In this document: piece by piece, positions 17,076 through 25,818 of the stretch
How the letters are laid out: every line of letters begins with the position of its first letter
How positions within the stretch are numbered: position 1 is the stretch's first letter
Assembly: GCA_947175495.1 (NCBI GenBank)
Contig: CAMWNB010000012.1
Span: 1 to 50,569, forward strand
Source of the DNA: an uncultured Porphyromonadaceae bacterium
GTDB taxonomy: Bacteria; Bacteroidota; Bacteroidia; Bacteroidales; Muribaculaceae
DNA length: 50,569 nt
Direction of reading: 5' to 3'
Notes under the pieces: model-generated
The model's input: only the letters and a program-made list of their open reading frames with translations
What the model was told of the DNA's origin: nothing
Database searches by the model: none
Program-made: the position numbers and the translations under genes

Positions 17076-18122
17076 ATGTCGAAGCGAAAGATAAAGATAA
17101 AATTCATTGACTATTGGGGCAGCTTCTATAAGGAAGAGATTGAGGACTGCTTGATTATGCGGATTCTGCGCAAGCACTACGATGTAGAAGTATGTGACGA
17201 CGCTGATTATGTGTTTTTCTCGACCTCGGGGGAAAGTCATTGGAGTGTTCCTGACCGTTGTGTCAAGATATACCAGACCGGCGAGAATATTGTGCCGGAT
17301 TTCAATGCCTGCGACTATGCCGTTGGCTTTGAATGGATGGAGTATGAGGATCGATACATACGTTTTCCCAACTATATGTTTTACGATGTGGATATGCTGC
17401 ATAAGATGGAGCATAAGCATGAATTGCCCGAAGGTTGGGACATCGCGGTTGAGAAACCTGATTTCTGCGGTTTTATGGTCAGCAACCATAGGAATCCCAA
17501 GCGCAACAAGACCTTTCATCGCCTTTGCGAATATAAAAAAGTGGATTCAGGCGGGGGCTATCTCAATAATATTGGCCATAGGGTTGACGATAAATTTGCA
17601 TTTGATAGCACTCATCGGTTCTCTTTGTGTTTTGAGAATGGCGCCCACAATGGATATACCACCGAAAAACTCGTTCAAGCGTTTGCTGCAAGAACAATAC
17701 CAATATATTGGGGCGACCCGTTGGTTGGTAAGGTGTTCAATGAGAAAGCGATGATTGATGCCTCCTCTTATGGGAACATGGATGCCCTCGTTGAGAGAAT
17801 CAAGGAAATAGAAGAATCCCCGGAACTGCAATTACAGATACTCCGTCAACCGGCTCTGCTGCCTGAATCTCCATCCGTTGACGACGAACTTGCGAGATTT
17901 GAGAGTTGGCTTATCCATATATTTGAGCAGCCGCTTGAAATGGCATATCGCAGAAACCGAGAGATGCATGGCCGGTGGTACATTGAACGCAGATTCAAGA
18001 TTGACACCAGAGCCAATCGTCGGGCGATACATAACTTGAGAAAGCAATGGATAAAGAAAGCATGGAACCATCTGAAGCGAAAAGCAACCTTTGCATTTGC
18101 CCTTTTGTGCGTGTGGATGTGA
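17076..18122 (+). CDS. GT10 alpha-1,3/4-fucosyltransferase-like
   Basis: The 348-residue protein has the GT10 signature in its C-terminal half: SLCFENGAHNGYTTEKL, then IPIYWGDP (residues about 183-214). These bind GDP-fucose in H. pylori FucT. The N-terminal half has the family-like DADYVFFST. The C-terminus after about 290 is rich in Arg and Lys and ends in a hydrophobic stretch, like the basic membrane-associating tails of bacterial GT10 enzymes. GT10 adds fucose alpha-1,3 or alpha-1,4 to GlcNAc or Glc. Next to the GT11 gene it suggests a Lewis-like difucosylated motif, though the acceptor is not known. Confidence 0.88.
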   Translation: MSKRKIKIKFIDYWGSFYKEEIEDCLIMRILRKHYDVEVCDDADYVFFSTSGESHWSVPDRCVKIYQTGENIVPDFNACDYAVGFEWMEYEDRYIRFPNYMFYDVDMLHKMEHKHELPEGWDIAVEKPDFCGFMVSNHRNPKRNKTFHRLCEYKKVDSGGGYLNNIGHRVDDKFAFDSTHRFSLCFENGAHNGYTTEKLVQAFAARTIPIYWGDPLVGKVFNEKAMIDASSYGNMDALVERIKEIEESPELQLQILRQPALLPESPSVDDELARFESWLIHIFEQPLEMAYRRNREMHGRWYIERRFKIDTRANRRAIHNLRKQWIKKAWNHLKRKATFAFALLCVWM

Positions 18123-18169
18123 TTCGTCAGTGAGCCAATGCCTGCGATGCTTATTTTAAAAGATTAGAA

Positions 18170-18670
18170 ATGCGCACTATAGTTTCATATATAAACAATC
18201 TTATTTTCCCGTTGATTCCCGAGTCAAGGGCATTCGGATTCAAGCGGCTCATGCTTAGGATTGCAGGTGCTGAAATCGGAGCTAATGTCAAAATTAGTTC
18301 TTCATGTAAGATTTTCGGTGCGGGGGAATTGGTTATTGGCGATAACACATGGGTTGGATACCAATGCACTATTGTGACATCTTCACGTATCACGATTGGA
18401 AAAAATGTGGATATAGCCCCCGGTGTCTACATCGGAACCGGCACTCATGTCATTGACCCGGCATCAGATCATATCGCGGCCCTGGATATAAGCCGGGACG
18501 TGAGAATAGGCGACGGATGCTGGATATGCGTCAACGCTACGATTTTGCCGGGCTCGGAGATTGGCGACAAATGTGTGGTGGCCGCAGCGGCCGTGGTAGG
18601 AGATAAATATCATGATGAGAAAGTGTTGATAGCAGGAGTCCCCGCTAAAATCATCAAACACTATGATTAA
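18170..18670 (+). CDS. Hexapeptide-repeat acetyltransferase (WbbJ/LbH-like)
   Basis: The 166-residue protein is built of hexapeptide repeats typical of the left-handed beta-helix acetyltransferases (IGANVKI, IGDNTWVG, IGKNVDIAPGVYIG, IGDGCWIC, IGDKCVVAA), ending in the family motif IAGVPAKIIK. The likely active-site His lies in GTGTHVID near residue 87. It would transfer acetyl from acetyl-CoA to a sugar of the repeat unit in the cytosol. The gene overlaps the polymerase gene by 8 bases. Confidence 0.88.
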   Translation: MRTIVSYINNLIFPLIPESRAFGFKRLMLRIAGAEIGANVKISSSCKIFGAGELVIGDNTWVGYQCTIVTSSRITIGKNVDIAPGVYIGTGTHVIDPASDHIAALDISRDVRIGDGCWICVNATILPGSEIGDKCVVAAAAVVGDKYHDEKVLIAGVPAKIIKHYD

Positions 18671-19874
18671 GTATTTTAACCTTTTTATTGATTACATAAA
18701 ATCCGACATCGGGTGGTGGCCGTTCGCATTTGCTGTAATTATGGGCAGCAAAGTGTTGGGTGGAAATATTCCTATGAGCGACATCGCATCCTATGCCATG
18801 TTGATTATCGCGTCAATAATATGCCTGAGACATGGTGGTGACTTCGACCGGCTGAGTACGGCTTTTATCCTCTTCATCCCGGTCGCACTTGTACTGGCAT
18901 CCCCTGCTCCGGTTTTCAAATCATGGTCACGTTATGTTTTATTTGCAATACTGTATATAGCAGTCTCTCCCTTGGCCAGAAATGAATATTCAAGGAAATT
19001 CAGATTAAGCGTGTTTAAGATGACAATAATTATATGTATAGCATTGTCTTGCATTTCGTTTGTCTGCTATTTCCTTGGAGTAAACATGATGAGAAGTAAT
19101 TATGATGGTTCTGAATTGAACTATATGGTGAACACGGCAGGAACTTTTGGTGGAATAACGGCTCATTCCATGCTGTTGGGACCCATAAGCGGAATAGCCA
19201 CAATTGCTTGTTCTTATCTGGCAATGAATCAAGACAAAAGATACTGGATATTTGCCGTGATGTGTGCCGGCAGTATGTTGTTTGCCGCATCTCGTTCATC
19301 ACTTCTGGCAACTTTATGCGGAGAAATGGCATTGTTTTACTTTTCAACCGAAAGCATTGGGAAAAACACAAAACGCATCTTGACCGTCGGGGCGATTCTT
19401 TTCTTGACTTATCCTGTGTGGAATGGTGCAATGGCCGGAGTGATAGCAAAGAATCAAGGCTCGATGTCTTCGGGCATAAACACAAGCTCCAGAGCGGACA
19501 AATGGTCTATTCGCATTGAAGAATGGGAATCCTCGCCAATATATGGTGTGGGATTCTGCGCAGTCTCGGAAAAAGATGATGTCGGCAGCGATGGAATTAT
19601 TGAGCCGGGATCGTCGTGGCTTGCTGTGTTGTCAATGACAGGAATCATGGGATTTATCCTTTTTTTTTCAATGTTTTATCGTGCAGTTCGCAACTCTTTG
19701 CGGCATCGAACGCCTTATGGGGCTTTGATTGGTTCCGTATTGATATTGCTGGGAGTCCACATGTTTGCCGAAGGCCATGTTTTCTCCGGCGGAAGCTATC
19801 TGTGTTTGTGCGTGTGGCTTGGCATTGGATGTGCAACTGATTATGAACCGGACGAAATAGACGGGGAAGAATGA
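18663..19874 (+). CDS. wzy: Wzy-type polysaccharide polymerase (O-antigen ligase-like)
   Basis: The 403-residue protein has about 10-12 membrane segments and a large periplasmic loop between about residues 245 and 320 with the pattern SSRADKWSIRIEEWESSPIYGVGF, which matches the conserved loop of the O-antigen ligase/polymerase family (R-x-x-x-W...G.G). It would join flipped repeat units at the periplasmic face. It is the only candidate polymerase in the locus, which fits a Wzx/Wzy pathway together with the Wzc/Wza pair. The stop overlaps the next start by 4 bases. Confidence 0.85.
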   Translation: MIKYFNLFIDYIKSDIGWWPFAFAVIMGSKVLGGNIPMSDIASYAMLIIASIICLRHGGDFDRLSTAFILFIPVALVLASPAPVFKSWSRYVLFAILYIAVSPLARNEYSRKFRLSVFKMTIIICIALSCISFVCYFLGVNMMRSNYDGSELNYMVNTAGTFGGITAHSMLLGPISGIATIACSYLAMNQDKRYWIFAVMCAGSMLFAASRSSLLATLCGEMALFYFSTESIGKNTKRILTVGAILFLTYPVWNGAMAGVIAKNQGSMSSGINTSSRADKWSIRIEEWESSPIYGVGFCAVSEKDDVGSDGIIEPGSSWLAVLSMTGIMGFILFFSMFYRAVRNSLRHRTPYGALIGSVLILLGVHMFAEGHVFSGGSYLCLCVWLGIGCATDYEPDEIDGEE

Positions 19875-20989
19875 CTGTTACATTTTTTATAAACTATCTC
19901 AATCACCATCAACTGCCGGTAGCTGATGAAATGTATCGTCTGTTGGGTGACAATTTCCGTTTTGTTGCCACATATCCACGCAGTGTTTCAGAGTTGAAAG
20001 GCGGTGAGGACTATAGCGGTCGGCCATATTGTCTTCTCCCTGCCGAGAATACAGAGCATGAAAAGTTGGCCCATCGGCTTAACTTGACTTCAGATGTGTG
20101 CATTTACGGTGCTGGCAATCTCGGTTGGGAGGCGGAACGGGCTGCAACCGGAAGATTGTCGTTTGAAATCAGCGAAAGATGGTTTAAGCGCGGAATAATC
20201 AATCTTTTGTCTCCGAGATTGATGGAGTGGTGGTGGTTGTATCAGACGAAGCTGCGCAATAAGCCGTTCTACAAACTCTGTGCAAGCGCATTCACGGCAT
20301 CCGATTGCAGGAAACTGAGAACATTTAAGAACAGATGCTTTAAATGGGGATATTTTACCATGCTGCCGGTATTCTCTCAGTCCAAACCGATAAATCGAAT
20401 TCCACAGATAATGTGGTGTGGGAGACTGATTGGATTAAAGCATCCCGAACATGCAATAGAGACTGCACGGCGGTTAAAAAAACAAGGCTGTCGATTTGTT
20501 TTAAACATATATGGAGACGGTCAATTGAGATATGATATTCAGCAGTTAATCTCAAGGTTGTCGCTGGACGATTGCGTGAGATTAAAAGGCAATGTTCCGA
20601 ATTCTCAAATACTGTCGGCCATGCGTGAGAGCGACATATTCATGTTCACGTCCGATAGGCAGGAAGGGTGGGGAGCAGTTGTCAATGAGGCAATGTCGGC
20701 CGGCTGTTGCGTCATCGGAAGCGATGCGATAGGTTCGGTGCCATACCTGATTGCGGACGGAACCAATGGTTTGATTTATCACAATGGAAATCTGAATTCC
20801 CTGTACAGTAAAGTAAAATATGCCCTTGAGAATATGGACAAAGTCAGAGCGATGGGGCAGATGGCGGCGAGGGACATGTCTGAGACTTGGAGCCCTCGTA
20901 ATGCAGCAAATAGTCTGATGCAGCTGATTGATTATTTGAATGGCGGCGAATCGCTGTTGCCTCCTTCGGGCCCTTGTTCAAAAGCATAA
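19871..20989 (+). CDS. Glycosyltransferase family 4
   Basis: The 372-residue GT-B enzyme has the family C-terminal donor-binding site: FMFTSDRQEGWGAVVNEAMSAG with the paired E-x7-E glutamates at about 263-271, and the INIYGDGQLR-type strand (here LNIYGDGQLR) near 215. The N-terminal acceptor domain is divergent. It starts on an ATGA overlap with the polymerase gene. Retaining GT4 enzymes use nucleotide-sugar donors; the sugar is unknown. It ends 16 bases before the second acyltransferase gene. Confidence 0.88.
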   Translation: MTVTFFINYLNHHQLPVADEMYRLLGDNFRFVATYPRSVSELKGGEDYSGRPYCLLPAENTEHEKLAHRLNLTSDVCIYGAGNLGWEAERAATGRLSFEISERWFKRGIINLLSPRLMEWWWLYQTKLRNKPFYKLCASAFTASDCRKLRTFKNRCFKWGYFTMLPVFSQSKPINRIPQIMWCGRLIGLKHPEHAIETARRLKKQGCRFVLNIYGDGQLRYDIQQLISRLSLDDCVRLKGNVPNSQILSAMRESDIFMFTSDRQEGWGAVVNEAMSAGCCVIGSDAIGSVPYLIADGTNGLIYHNGNLNSLYSKVKYALENMDKVRAMGQMAARDMSETWSPRNAANSLMQLIDYLNGGESLLPPSGPCSKA

Positions 20990-21005
20990 CTTAATACCTT
21001 TAATA

Positions 21006-22079
21006 ATGACAATACATAGAGACAGCAGTATTGATATTACGCGGTGCATATCAAATTATATGATAGTTCTTCTACATGCAAGTGCGGTAAATCAGTACTG
21101 CAATCAAGCGACATGTGAAGCTGTGTTTTGGAATTTCATATATGACAGTATCTGTCCGTCCGCTTTGCCTGCTTTGTTTTTCATTTCTGGCTATCTTATG
21201 TTTAAGAATTATTCCATAAATGGCTATTACAATAAGATTAAACGAAGAGTCGGTCGTCTTGTTGTCCCATATATTTCTTGGAATATACTTTTTATAGTGA
21301 TATATCTTATTGGAAGTATTTTTGTGCCAAGATTGAGTTTAAGAGTTGAAGGCTTTGATTTGCATTCGCTCTCGGGCGTCTGCAGCAAGGTGTTTAGTCT
21401 GATGACGGCTCCGATTGACGGTCCGTTATGGTTCATAAGGGCACTCTTCATATATAGTTTGTTGTCGCCTATAATTGCAATCTTTCTGCGAAATGTATTT
21501 TCGAGGGTGCTATTTGTTTTTATTTTGCTTGTTTGTGCGGCATATTTTACGGAAATCGGTTTTTCTGCAAGATTAACCTTGACATATCCGGTATATTCAT
21601 TGATGATGTTCTTCATCGGTGGTGTAATGTCCAAAACGTTTCATGAGCCTTTTGCCATATTCAAGAGCATCAGAATCTTGTTTATAAGCGTATTTGGACT
21701 TGTTATTATTGCTGTTAGCCGCAGCATTGCATTACCGGCTCTGATAACGGGGGTGAGCGATGTGCTTTCGGATTTCTTCAAGATGGTACTCCTGGTCAAT
21801 GTGGCATCTCTCTTAAATACCGAAAAGATGAGGCGAAGTCCGATTTACGAGAAATTGCGTGAAATGTCGTTTTTCGCTTATGCCGGACATTTTTTGTTCT
21901 GCTCAATTCTTCTTCATTTGATAGCTCCGACACTCTCATTTTTAGAAATGGGGAAGCAAACATTTCTTACGGCAATCTTCTTCTTTGGTGGAATATGCAT
22001 CATGTGGCTTGTCTATTTTCCTTTAAAAAAGATTGCACCACGTATTTTGGGGCTATTTGACGGAACACTTAAATTGTGA
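21006..22079 (+). CDS. Membrane acyltransferase family 3, second copy
   Basis: The 357-residue protein starts at ATG 21006; the longer frame back to 20940 overlaps the GT4 gene and is not used. It has about ten membrane segments and the acyltransferase-3 features ISNYMIVLLHAS (His near residue 26), ALFFISGYLMF near 57, RRVGRLVVPYISW near 80, and GPLWFIRALF near 140. It would acylate the polysaccharide from the membrane. Two such enzymes plus a soluble acetyltransferase in one locus suggest several decoration sites. It is only weakly similar to the copy at 13167. Confidence 0.83.
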   Translation: MTIHRDSSIDITRCISNYMIVLLHASAVNQYCNQATCEAVFWNFIYDSICPSALPALFFISGYLMFKNYSINGYYNKIKRRVGRLVVPYISWNILFIVIYLIGSIFVPRLSLRVEGFDLHSLSGVCSKVFSLMTAPIDGPLWFIRALFIYSLLSPIIAIFLRNVFSRVLFVFILLVCAAYFTEIGFSARLTLTYPVYSLMMFFIGGVMSKTFHEPFAIFKSIRILFISVFGLVIIAVSRSIALPALITGVSDVLSDFFKMVLLVNVASLLNTEKMRRSPIYEKLREMSFFAYAGHFLFCSILLHLIAPTLSFLEMGKQTFLTAIFFFGGICIMWLVYFPLKKIAPRILGLFDGTLKL

Positions 22080-22098
22080 TGAACCTGCAATTCTGCAA

Positions 22099-23136
22099 AT
22101 GAAACCTATACTTATTGACGCGCTCCATATCAACATGGGTGGCGCACTGACGATACTTAACCACCTTGTTGACCGACTTGTGGCTAAAAATGTCAATTTC
22201 GTGTTGCTGAAGGATGACCGCTGCCCGCAGTTGAAGTCTGAAGAAAAGGTCAGACATATGATGGTAATGTCGTGCGCCGAATCAAAGAGGAAAAACTATT
22301 ATAAGGCTCATCGAAAAGACTTCAAGACAGTGCTGTGCCTCGGCAATATTCCGCCCGCAATCAAGATGCCGGTACCCGTCTATACATATATTCACAACGT
22401 CAGTCTTCTTAAAATACCCGAGGATTATGGCTATATATGGAAGCTGAAATCGTTCCTTAAGCGCTGGTACATAAGGTTCCGGTCATTTTATACCGATGCA
22501 TGGATTGTTCAGACAAGCAACACCGAAAATTTAGTGAAGAAATATTTGCCATGCAAAGGAAAGGATATATTTACCTATCCTTTTTATGAAATCCCTGCTA
22601 AAGTCCGGAATGAAAAAGATAAAAATCGCACAGACTATATATTTGTTGGAGAACACACCTATGCAAAAGGGCATGAATATCTCATTGATGCCTGGGTCAT
22701 ATTGTCGGAGAAATTGAAACAGAATTGCCCCGTACTGCATCTGACAGTCGGTTCGGACGTCTTGAAGCCATATATAGAAAATGCTATACGAAATGGCGCA
22801 AAAATAATCAACCATGGACGTATGCCGTTTGAAGAGGTCTGCCGGCTATATCAAAGGTGTAAGGCGATTGTATATCCTTCTCTCAACGAAAGTCTTGGCT
22901 TGGGAATTGTAGAGGCTATAGAGGCGGGATGCGATGTTATAGGGTGCGACCTGCCCTATCTGCATTCTGTCTGTCTGCCTTCTGAAACGTTTGTCCCCCA
23001 AAATCCGGATTCTATAGTGGCGGCAATCTTGAAATATCGAAGCGGCACATCCGCCAAGACCCAACTTACAATAAAGGACGAAGCTGACAACTTGATAGAT
23101 TTTTTGCATTCTGATTCTCCGGCCTCAAGACAATGA
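22099..23136 (+). CDS. Glycosyltransferase family 4
   Basis: The 345-residue GT-B enzyme opens with the family's Gly-rich acceptor loop (INMGGALTILNHLV) and has the C-terminal donor site AIVYPSLNESLGLGIVEAIEAG with the E-x7-E pair. A YIFVGEHTYAKGH strand begins the second domain. ATG 22099 is chosen because the fold starts there; the in-frame extension to 22033 overlaps the acyltransferase gene. An 83-base gap without a clear promoter separates it from the next gene. Sugar specificity is unknown. Confidence 0.87.
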   Translation: MKPILIDALHINMGGALTILNHLVDRLVAKNVNFVLLKDDRCPQLKSEEKVRHMMVMSCAESKRKNYYKAHRKDFKTVLCLGNIPPAIKMPVPVYTYIHNVSLLKIPEDYGYIWKLKSFLKRWYIRFRSFYTDAWIVQTSNTENLVKKYLPCKGKDIFTYPFYEIPAKVRNEKDKNRTDYIFVGEHTYAKGHEYLIDAWVILSEKLKQNCPVLHLTVGSDVLKPYIENAIRNGAKIINHGRMPFEEVCRLYQRCKAIVYPSLNESLGLGIVEAIEAGCDVIGCDLPYLHSVCLPSETFVPQNPDSIVAAILKYRSGTSAKTQLTIKDEADNLIDFLHSDSPASRQ

Positions 23137-23219
23137 ATGCTACGGGCTTGAACATAAAATTACAATTGCGTATTGTTGGTCTTGCGATGAAAATCTAACC
23201 ACTACTAATAATATTACTA

Positions 23220-24125
23220 ATGCTTGACCTCTCTGTACTTATCCTGACAAAAGACGAAGAGTTGCACATAAAACGTTGCCTTGACAACGTAAATGAAATC
23301 GCCAAAGAGATTTTTATCATTGACAGCTACTCCAACGACAGGACTCTTGAAATAGCAAGGGAATATCCTAAGGTCCATATTTTACAGAATAAGTGGATCA
23401 ACAATTATGCTTATCAGTTCAATTGGGGGCTTGAGAATGCTCCGATAACAGGCAAATGGGTGTTGCGACTTGATGCCGACGAATATCTTCTGCCGGAGTT
23501 GATTGAAGAACTGAATCAAAAATTGCCGACTATATCCGATAGTATAACCGGCATATCGTTTAACCGCCGTCACATTTTCATGGGTAAATGGATGAAGCAT
23601 GGCATTTATCCGGTGACATTATTGCGCCTTTTCAGATACGGCAAAGGCAAATGCGAGCAGAGGCTGATGGACGAACATATACAGCTGGCGGAGGGCGAAA
23701 ATATCGTGTTCGGGAATGATTTCTGCGACCACAACCTCAACAACTTGTCTTGGTTTTGCCATAAGCACGTGAATTATGCCGTAAGAGAGGCGGCGGATTT
23801 GCTTGACATTGAAATGGAGCTTACTGGTGCGGCGGAGACAGACAAAGAAAAAGCGCTCAACAGTCAGGCGGCCAACAAGAGAATGAAAAAACACAAATAT
23901 GCAAAACAACCATTGTTTTGGCGTTCGTTTGCATACTTTCTGTACAGATATTTTCTCAAGGGAGCATGGCGGGATGGCAAGGAAGGCTTTATCTTCTCGT
24001 TCATTCAAGGATGGTGGTATCGGACTCTTGTCGATGCAAAAGTGCTCGAAATAAAAAAAGCGTGTGGTAATAATCCGCATGAAATAAAGCGATTGCTCGC
24101 CGAACAGTACAACGTGATTTTTTAA
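23220..24125 (+). CDS. Glycosyltransferase family 2 (WaaE/KdtX-like)
   Basis: The 301-residue protein begins LSVLILTKDEELHIKRCLDN, with IIDSYSNDRTLEIA and the donor site LRLDADEY near residue 83. This form of GT2, with a tryptophan-rich C-terminus containing KHKYAKQPLFWRSFAYFLYR, is like the beta-1,4-glucosyltransferases of the WaaE/KdtX type found in capsule and LPS loci. The C-terminal hydrophobic and basic region may bind membrane. A hairpin follows the stop at 24130-24158. Confidence 0.85.
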   Translation: MLDLSVLILTKDEELHIKRCLDNVNEIAKEIFIIDSYSNDRTLEIAREYPKVHILQNKWINNYAYQFNWGLENAPITGKWVLRLDADEYLLPELIEELNQKLPTISDSITGISFNRRHIFMGKWMKHGIYPVTLLRLFRYGKGKCEQRLMDEHIQLAEGENIVFGNDFCDHNLNNLSWFCHKHVNYAVREAADLLDIEMELTGAAETDKEKALNSQAANKRMKKHKYAKQPLFWRSFAYFLYRYFLKGAWRDGKEGFIFSFIQGWWYRTLVDAKVLEIKKACGNNPHEIKRLLAEQYNVIF

Positions 24126-24129
24126 GTAT

Positions 24130-24158
24130 ATGTCGTTCACTGAAAGAGTGGACGACAT
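24130..24158 (+). terminator. Hairpin after the WaaE-like gene, possible partial terminator
   Basis: Bases 24130-24141 pair with 24147-24158 in a 12-bp stem with one G-T pair and a 5-nt loop (GAAAG). It starts 5 bases after the stop codon. No T-run follows, so termination would be inefficient or factor-dependent. The rest of the 233-base gap to 24358 has no recognised promoter. Confidence 0.4.
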
Positions 24159-24358
24159 TGTGATTACCCGGGGATCCGCTGCAGAGTTGCACCGGACAAC
24201 CTTTGTGTGGCCGACAGGTCGAAATGCTTTGCAGTGATTGCCTTCTGGCTAAAAAAGAAACAAATCATTAAATCTTAAATCTTCAAACGGATTAATCATA
24301 CATCTCCCGAGAGGGAACGAATCGTATCTATTTCATTTATAAACCATTTCCTGATTTT

Positions 24359-25156
24359 ATGAGAATTTCCATTATAACTGCTGCTTATAATAGCGGCAGA
24401 ACTTTGCGCGACACTATGTGTAGTGTCTTGTCGCAATCCTATCCGGACTTTGAGCATATAATCGTTGATGGAGGCTCAAAGGATAATACAGTCAACCTGA
24501 TACAAGAACTGGAGCCAAAATATAAAGGTCGACTCCGATGGATTAGCGAACCGGACAGAGGCATATATGATGCCATGAACAAGGGTATTGCAATGGCGAC
24601 CGGTGATGTTGTCGGAATTCTCAATTCGGATGATTTCTATACATCTGAAGATGTCCTGACAAAGGTCGCAATACAGATGATGGACGACAAGATTGACGCA
24701 GTGTATGGCGACATTCATTTCGTGGACGATGATGATCTTCAGACCTGTGTTCGCTATTATTCATCTCGATATTTCTATTGGTGGATGATGGCAATGGGTT
24801 ATCAGCCGGCACATCCTTCGTTCTATTGTCGCAAGTCCGTTTATGAAAAATATGGTGCGTTTGATTTGTCGTTTAATATAGCATCCGACTTTGAGCATAT
24901 GCTGAGAGTCTTGTTCGTCAATCGTATCAAGGCGAGATATATCCCGATGGACTTCGTGACGATGCGCACCGGAGGCGCGTCCACCGCGGGCATTGCCAGC
25001 CATCGTCAGATAATCATCGACCATTACCATGCCTACAAGAAGCATGGAATCAAGACCGGCTACTGCATGGACTTTGTCCGATACCCCTTCAAAATCGCAG
25101 AAATTTTCATGTCGAGAATGTTCCCGGCTTACAGGAATTGCAGAACTCAGATATAA
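24359..25156 (+). CDS. Glycosyltransferase family 2 (WcaA-like)
   Basis: The 265-residue protein has the GT2 start RISIITAAYNSGRTLRDTM, the nucleotide-binding IIVDGGSKDNT, the family block EPDRGIYDAMNKGI, and the donor site ILNSDDFY near residue 91. This form occurs in colanic-acid-type and capsule loci. It is the last gene of the capsule block, and is separated from the rest by a 233-base gap holding a hairpin. The next gene, ogt, has its own promoter whose -33 element lies inside the last codons of this gene. Confidence 0.88.
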   Translation: MRISIITAAYNSGRTLRDTMCSVLSQSYPDFEHIIVDGGSKDNTVNLIQELEPKYKGRLRWISEPDRGIYDAMNKGIAMATGDVVGILNSDDFYTSEDVLTKVAIQMMDDKIDAVYGDIHFVDDDDLQTCVRYYSSRYFYWWMMAMGYQPAHPSFYCRKSVYEKYGAFDLSFNIASDFEHMLRVLFVNRIKARYIPMDFVTMRTGGASTAGIASHRQIIIDHYHAYKKHGIKTGYCMDFVRYPFKIAEIFMSRMFPAYRNCRTQI

Positions 25157-25168
25157 TGACTACATTTG
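25138..25168 (+). promoter_or_regulatory. Bacteroidetes-type promoter of ogt
   Basis: TTG at 25138-25140, a 20-base spacer and TACATTTG at 25161-25168 match the consensus well. The -33 element is inside the end of the upstream glycosyltransferase gene. The predicted start site leaves a leader of roughly 12 bases before the ogt ATG at 25188. Confidence 0.65.
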
Positions 25169-25187
25169 CGCGCAAACAAATGTCTAG

Positions 25188-25742
25188 ATGAGCACGATGC
25201 CGTTATATATCGAACGCAGTACCGGATTCCACACGGAAACGACCATTCTCACTCGCCGGTATGAGGCGCCATGCGGAGCGCTCTTGCTGGGTTCTTTGGG
25301 CGACAGGCTGTGTCTCTGCGATTGGGCTGAGAATAGGCTTCGCAATCATGTGGACGCCAGGCTGCGTCGTGTGCTTCGTGCTGAATTTGTGGATGGGGCG
25401 TCCGGTGTCACAGACATGGCCGCCGCTCAGCTTGACGAATATTTTGCAGGAAAGCGGCGGGTGTTCGACGTGCCGCTATTGTTTGCAGGCACAGAGTTCC
25501 GGAAAAGAGTGTGGGGAGCGCTCCTTGCCGTGCCGTTTGGAAAAACGGTGTCTTATGGCGATTTGGCCCGGCGGATGGGCATCCCCGCCGCAGTCCGGGC
25601 GGTTGCCAACGCCTGCGGAGCGAACGCCATGTCCATTTTTGCTCCCTGCCACCGTGTGGTAGGGAGCGACGGCGCGCTCACAGGCTATGCCGGAGGCCTT
25701 GCAGCGAAAGAATTCTTGCTTAGGCTGGAGGGCGCAATCTGA
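25188..25742 (+). CDS. ogt: Methylated-DNA--protein-cysteine methyltransferase
   Basis: The 184-residue protein repairs O6-alkylguanine by moving the alkyl group to its own cysteine. The C-terminal domain has the defining site PCHRV with acceptor Cys154, the preceding helix-turn-helix with FGKTVSYGDLARRMG, and the Asn-containing hinge VANACGANAMSIFAPCHRV. The N-terminal domain (about 1-85) is the usual variable RNase-H-like part without the zinc-binding Cys of Ada. Length fits Ogt. Base composition is visibly richer in G and C than the capsule genes, marking the right edge of that locus. Confidence 0.93.
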   Translation: MSTMPLYIERSTGFHTETTILTRRYEAPCGALLLGSLGDRLCLCDWAENRLRNHVDARLRRVLRAEFVDGASGVTDMAAAQLDEYFAGKRRVFDVPLLFAGTEFRKRVWGALLAVPFGKTVSYGDLARRMGIPAAVRAVANACGANAMSIFAPCHRVVGSDGALTGYAGGLAAKEFLLRLEGAI

Positions 25743-25757
25743 TTTTTTAAGAATTAT

Positions 25758-25788
25758 TTTGTAGATAAACCAAAAATATATAATTTTG
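25758..25788 (+). promoter_or_regulatory. Bacteroidetes-type promoter of the MarR-GNAT gene
   Basis: TTTG at 25758-25761, a 19-base spacer and TAATTTTG at 25781-25788 form a near-perfect consensus. The ATG at 25819 follows after a leader of about 25 bases. Confidence 0.75.
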
Positions 25789-25818
25789 CGTAATTGTTTA
25801 CGAAACTAATTACCGAAT

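Noticed and set aside
24169-24182. TACCCGGGGATCC followed by CTGCAG, like a cloning-vector polylinker
   Set aside because: The 13-base match lacks the other polylinker sites and lies in an otherwise natural intergenic sequence. I regard it as chance, though a vector screen would settle it.
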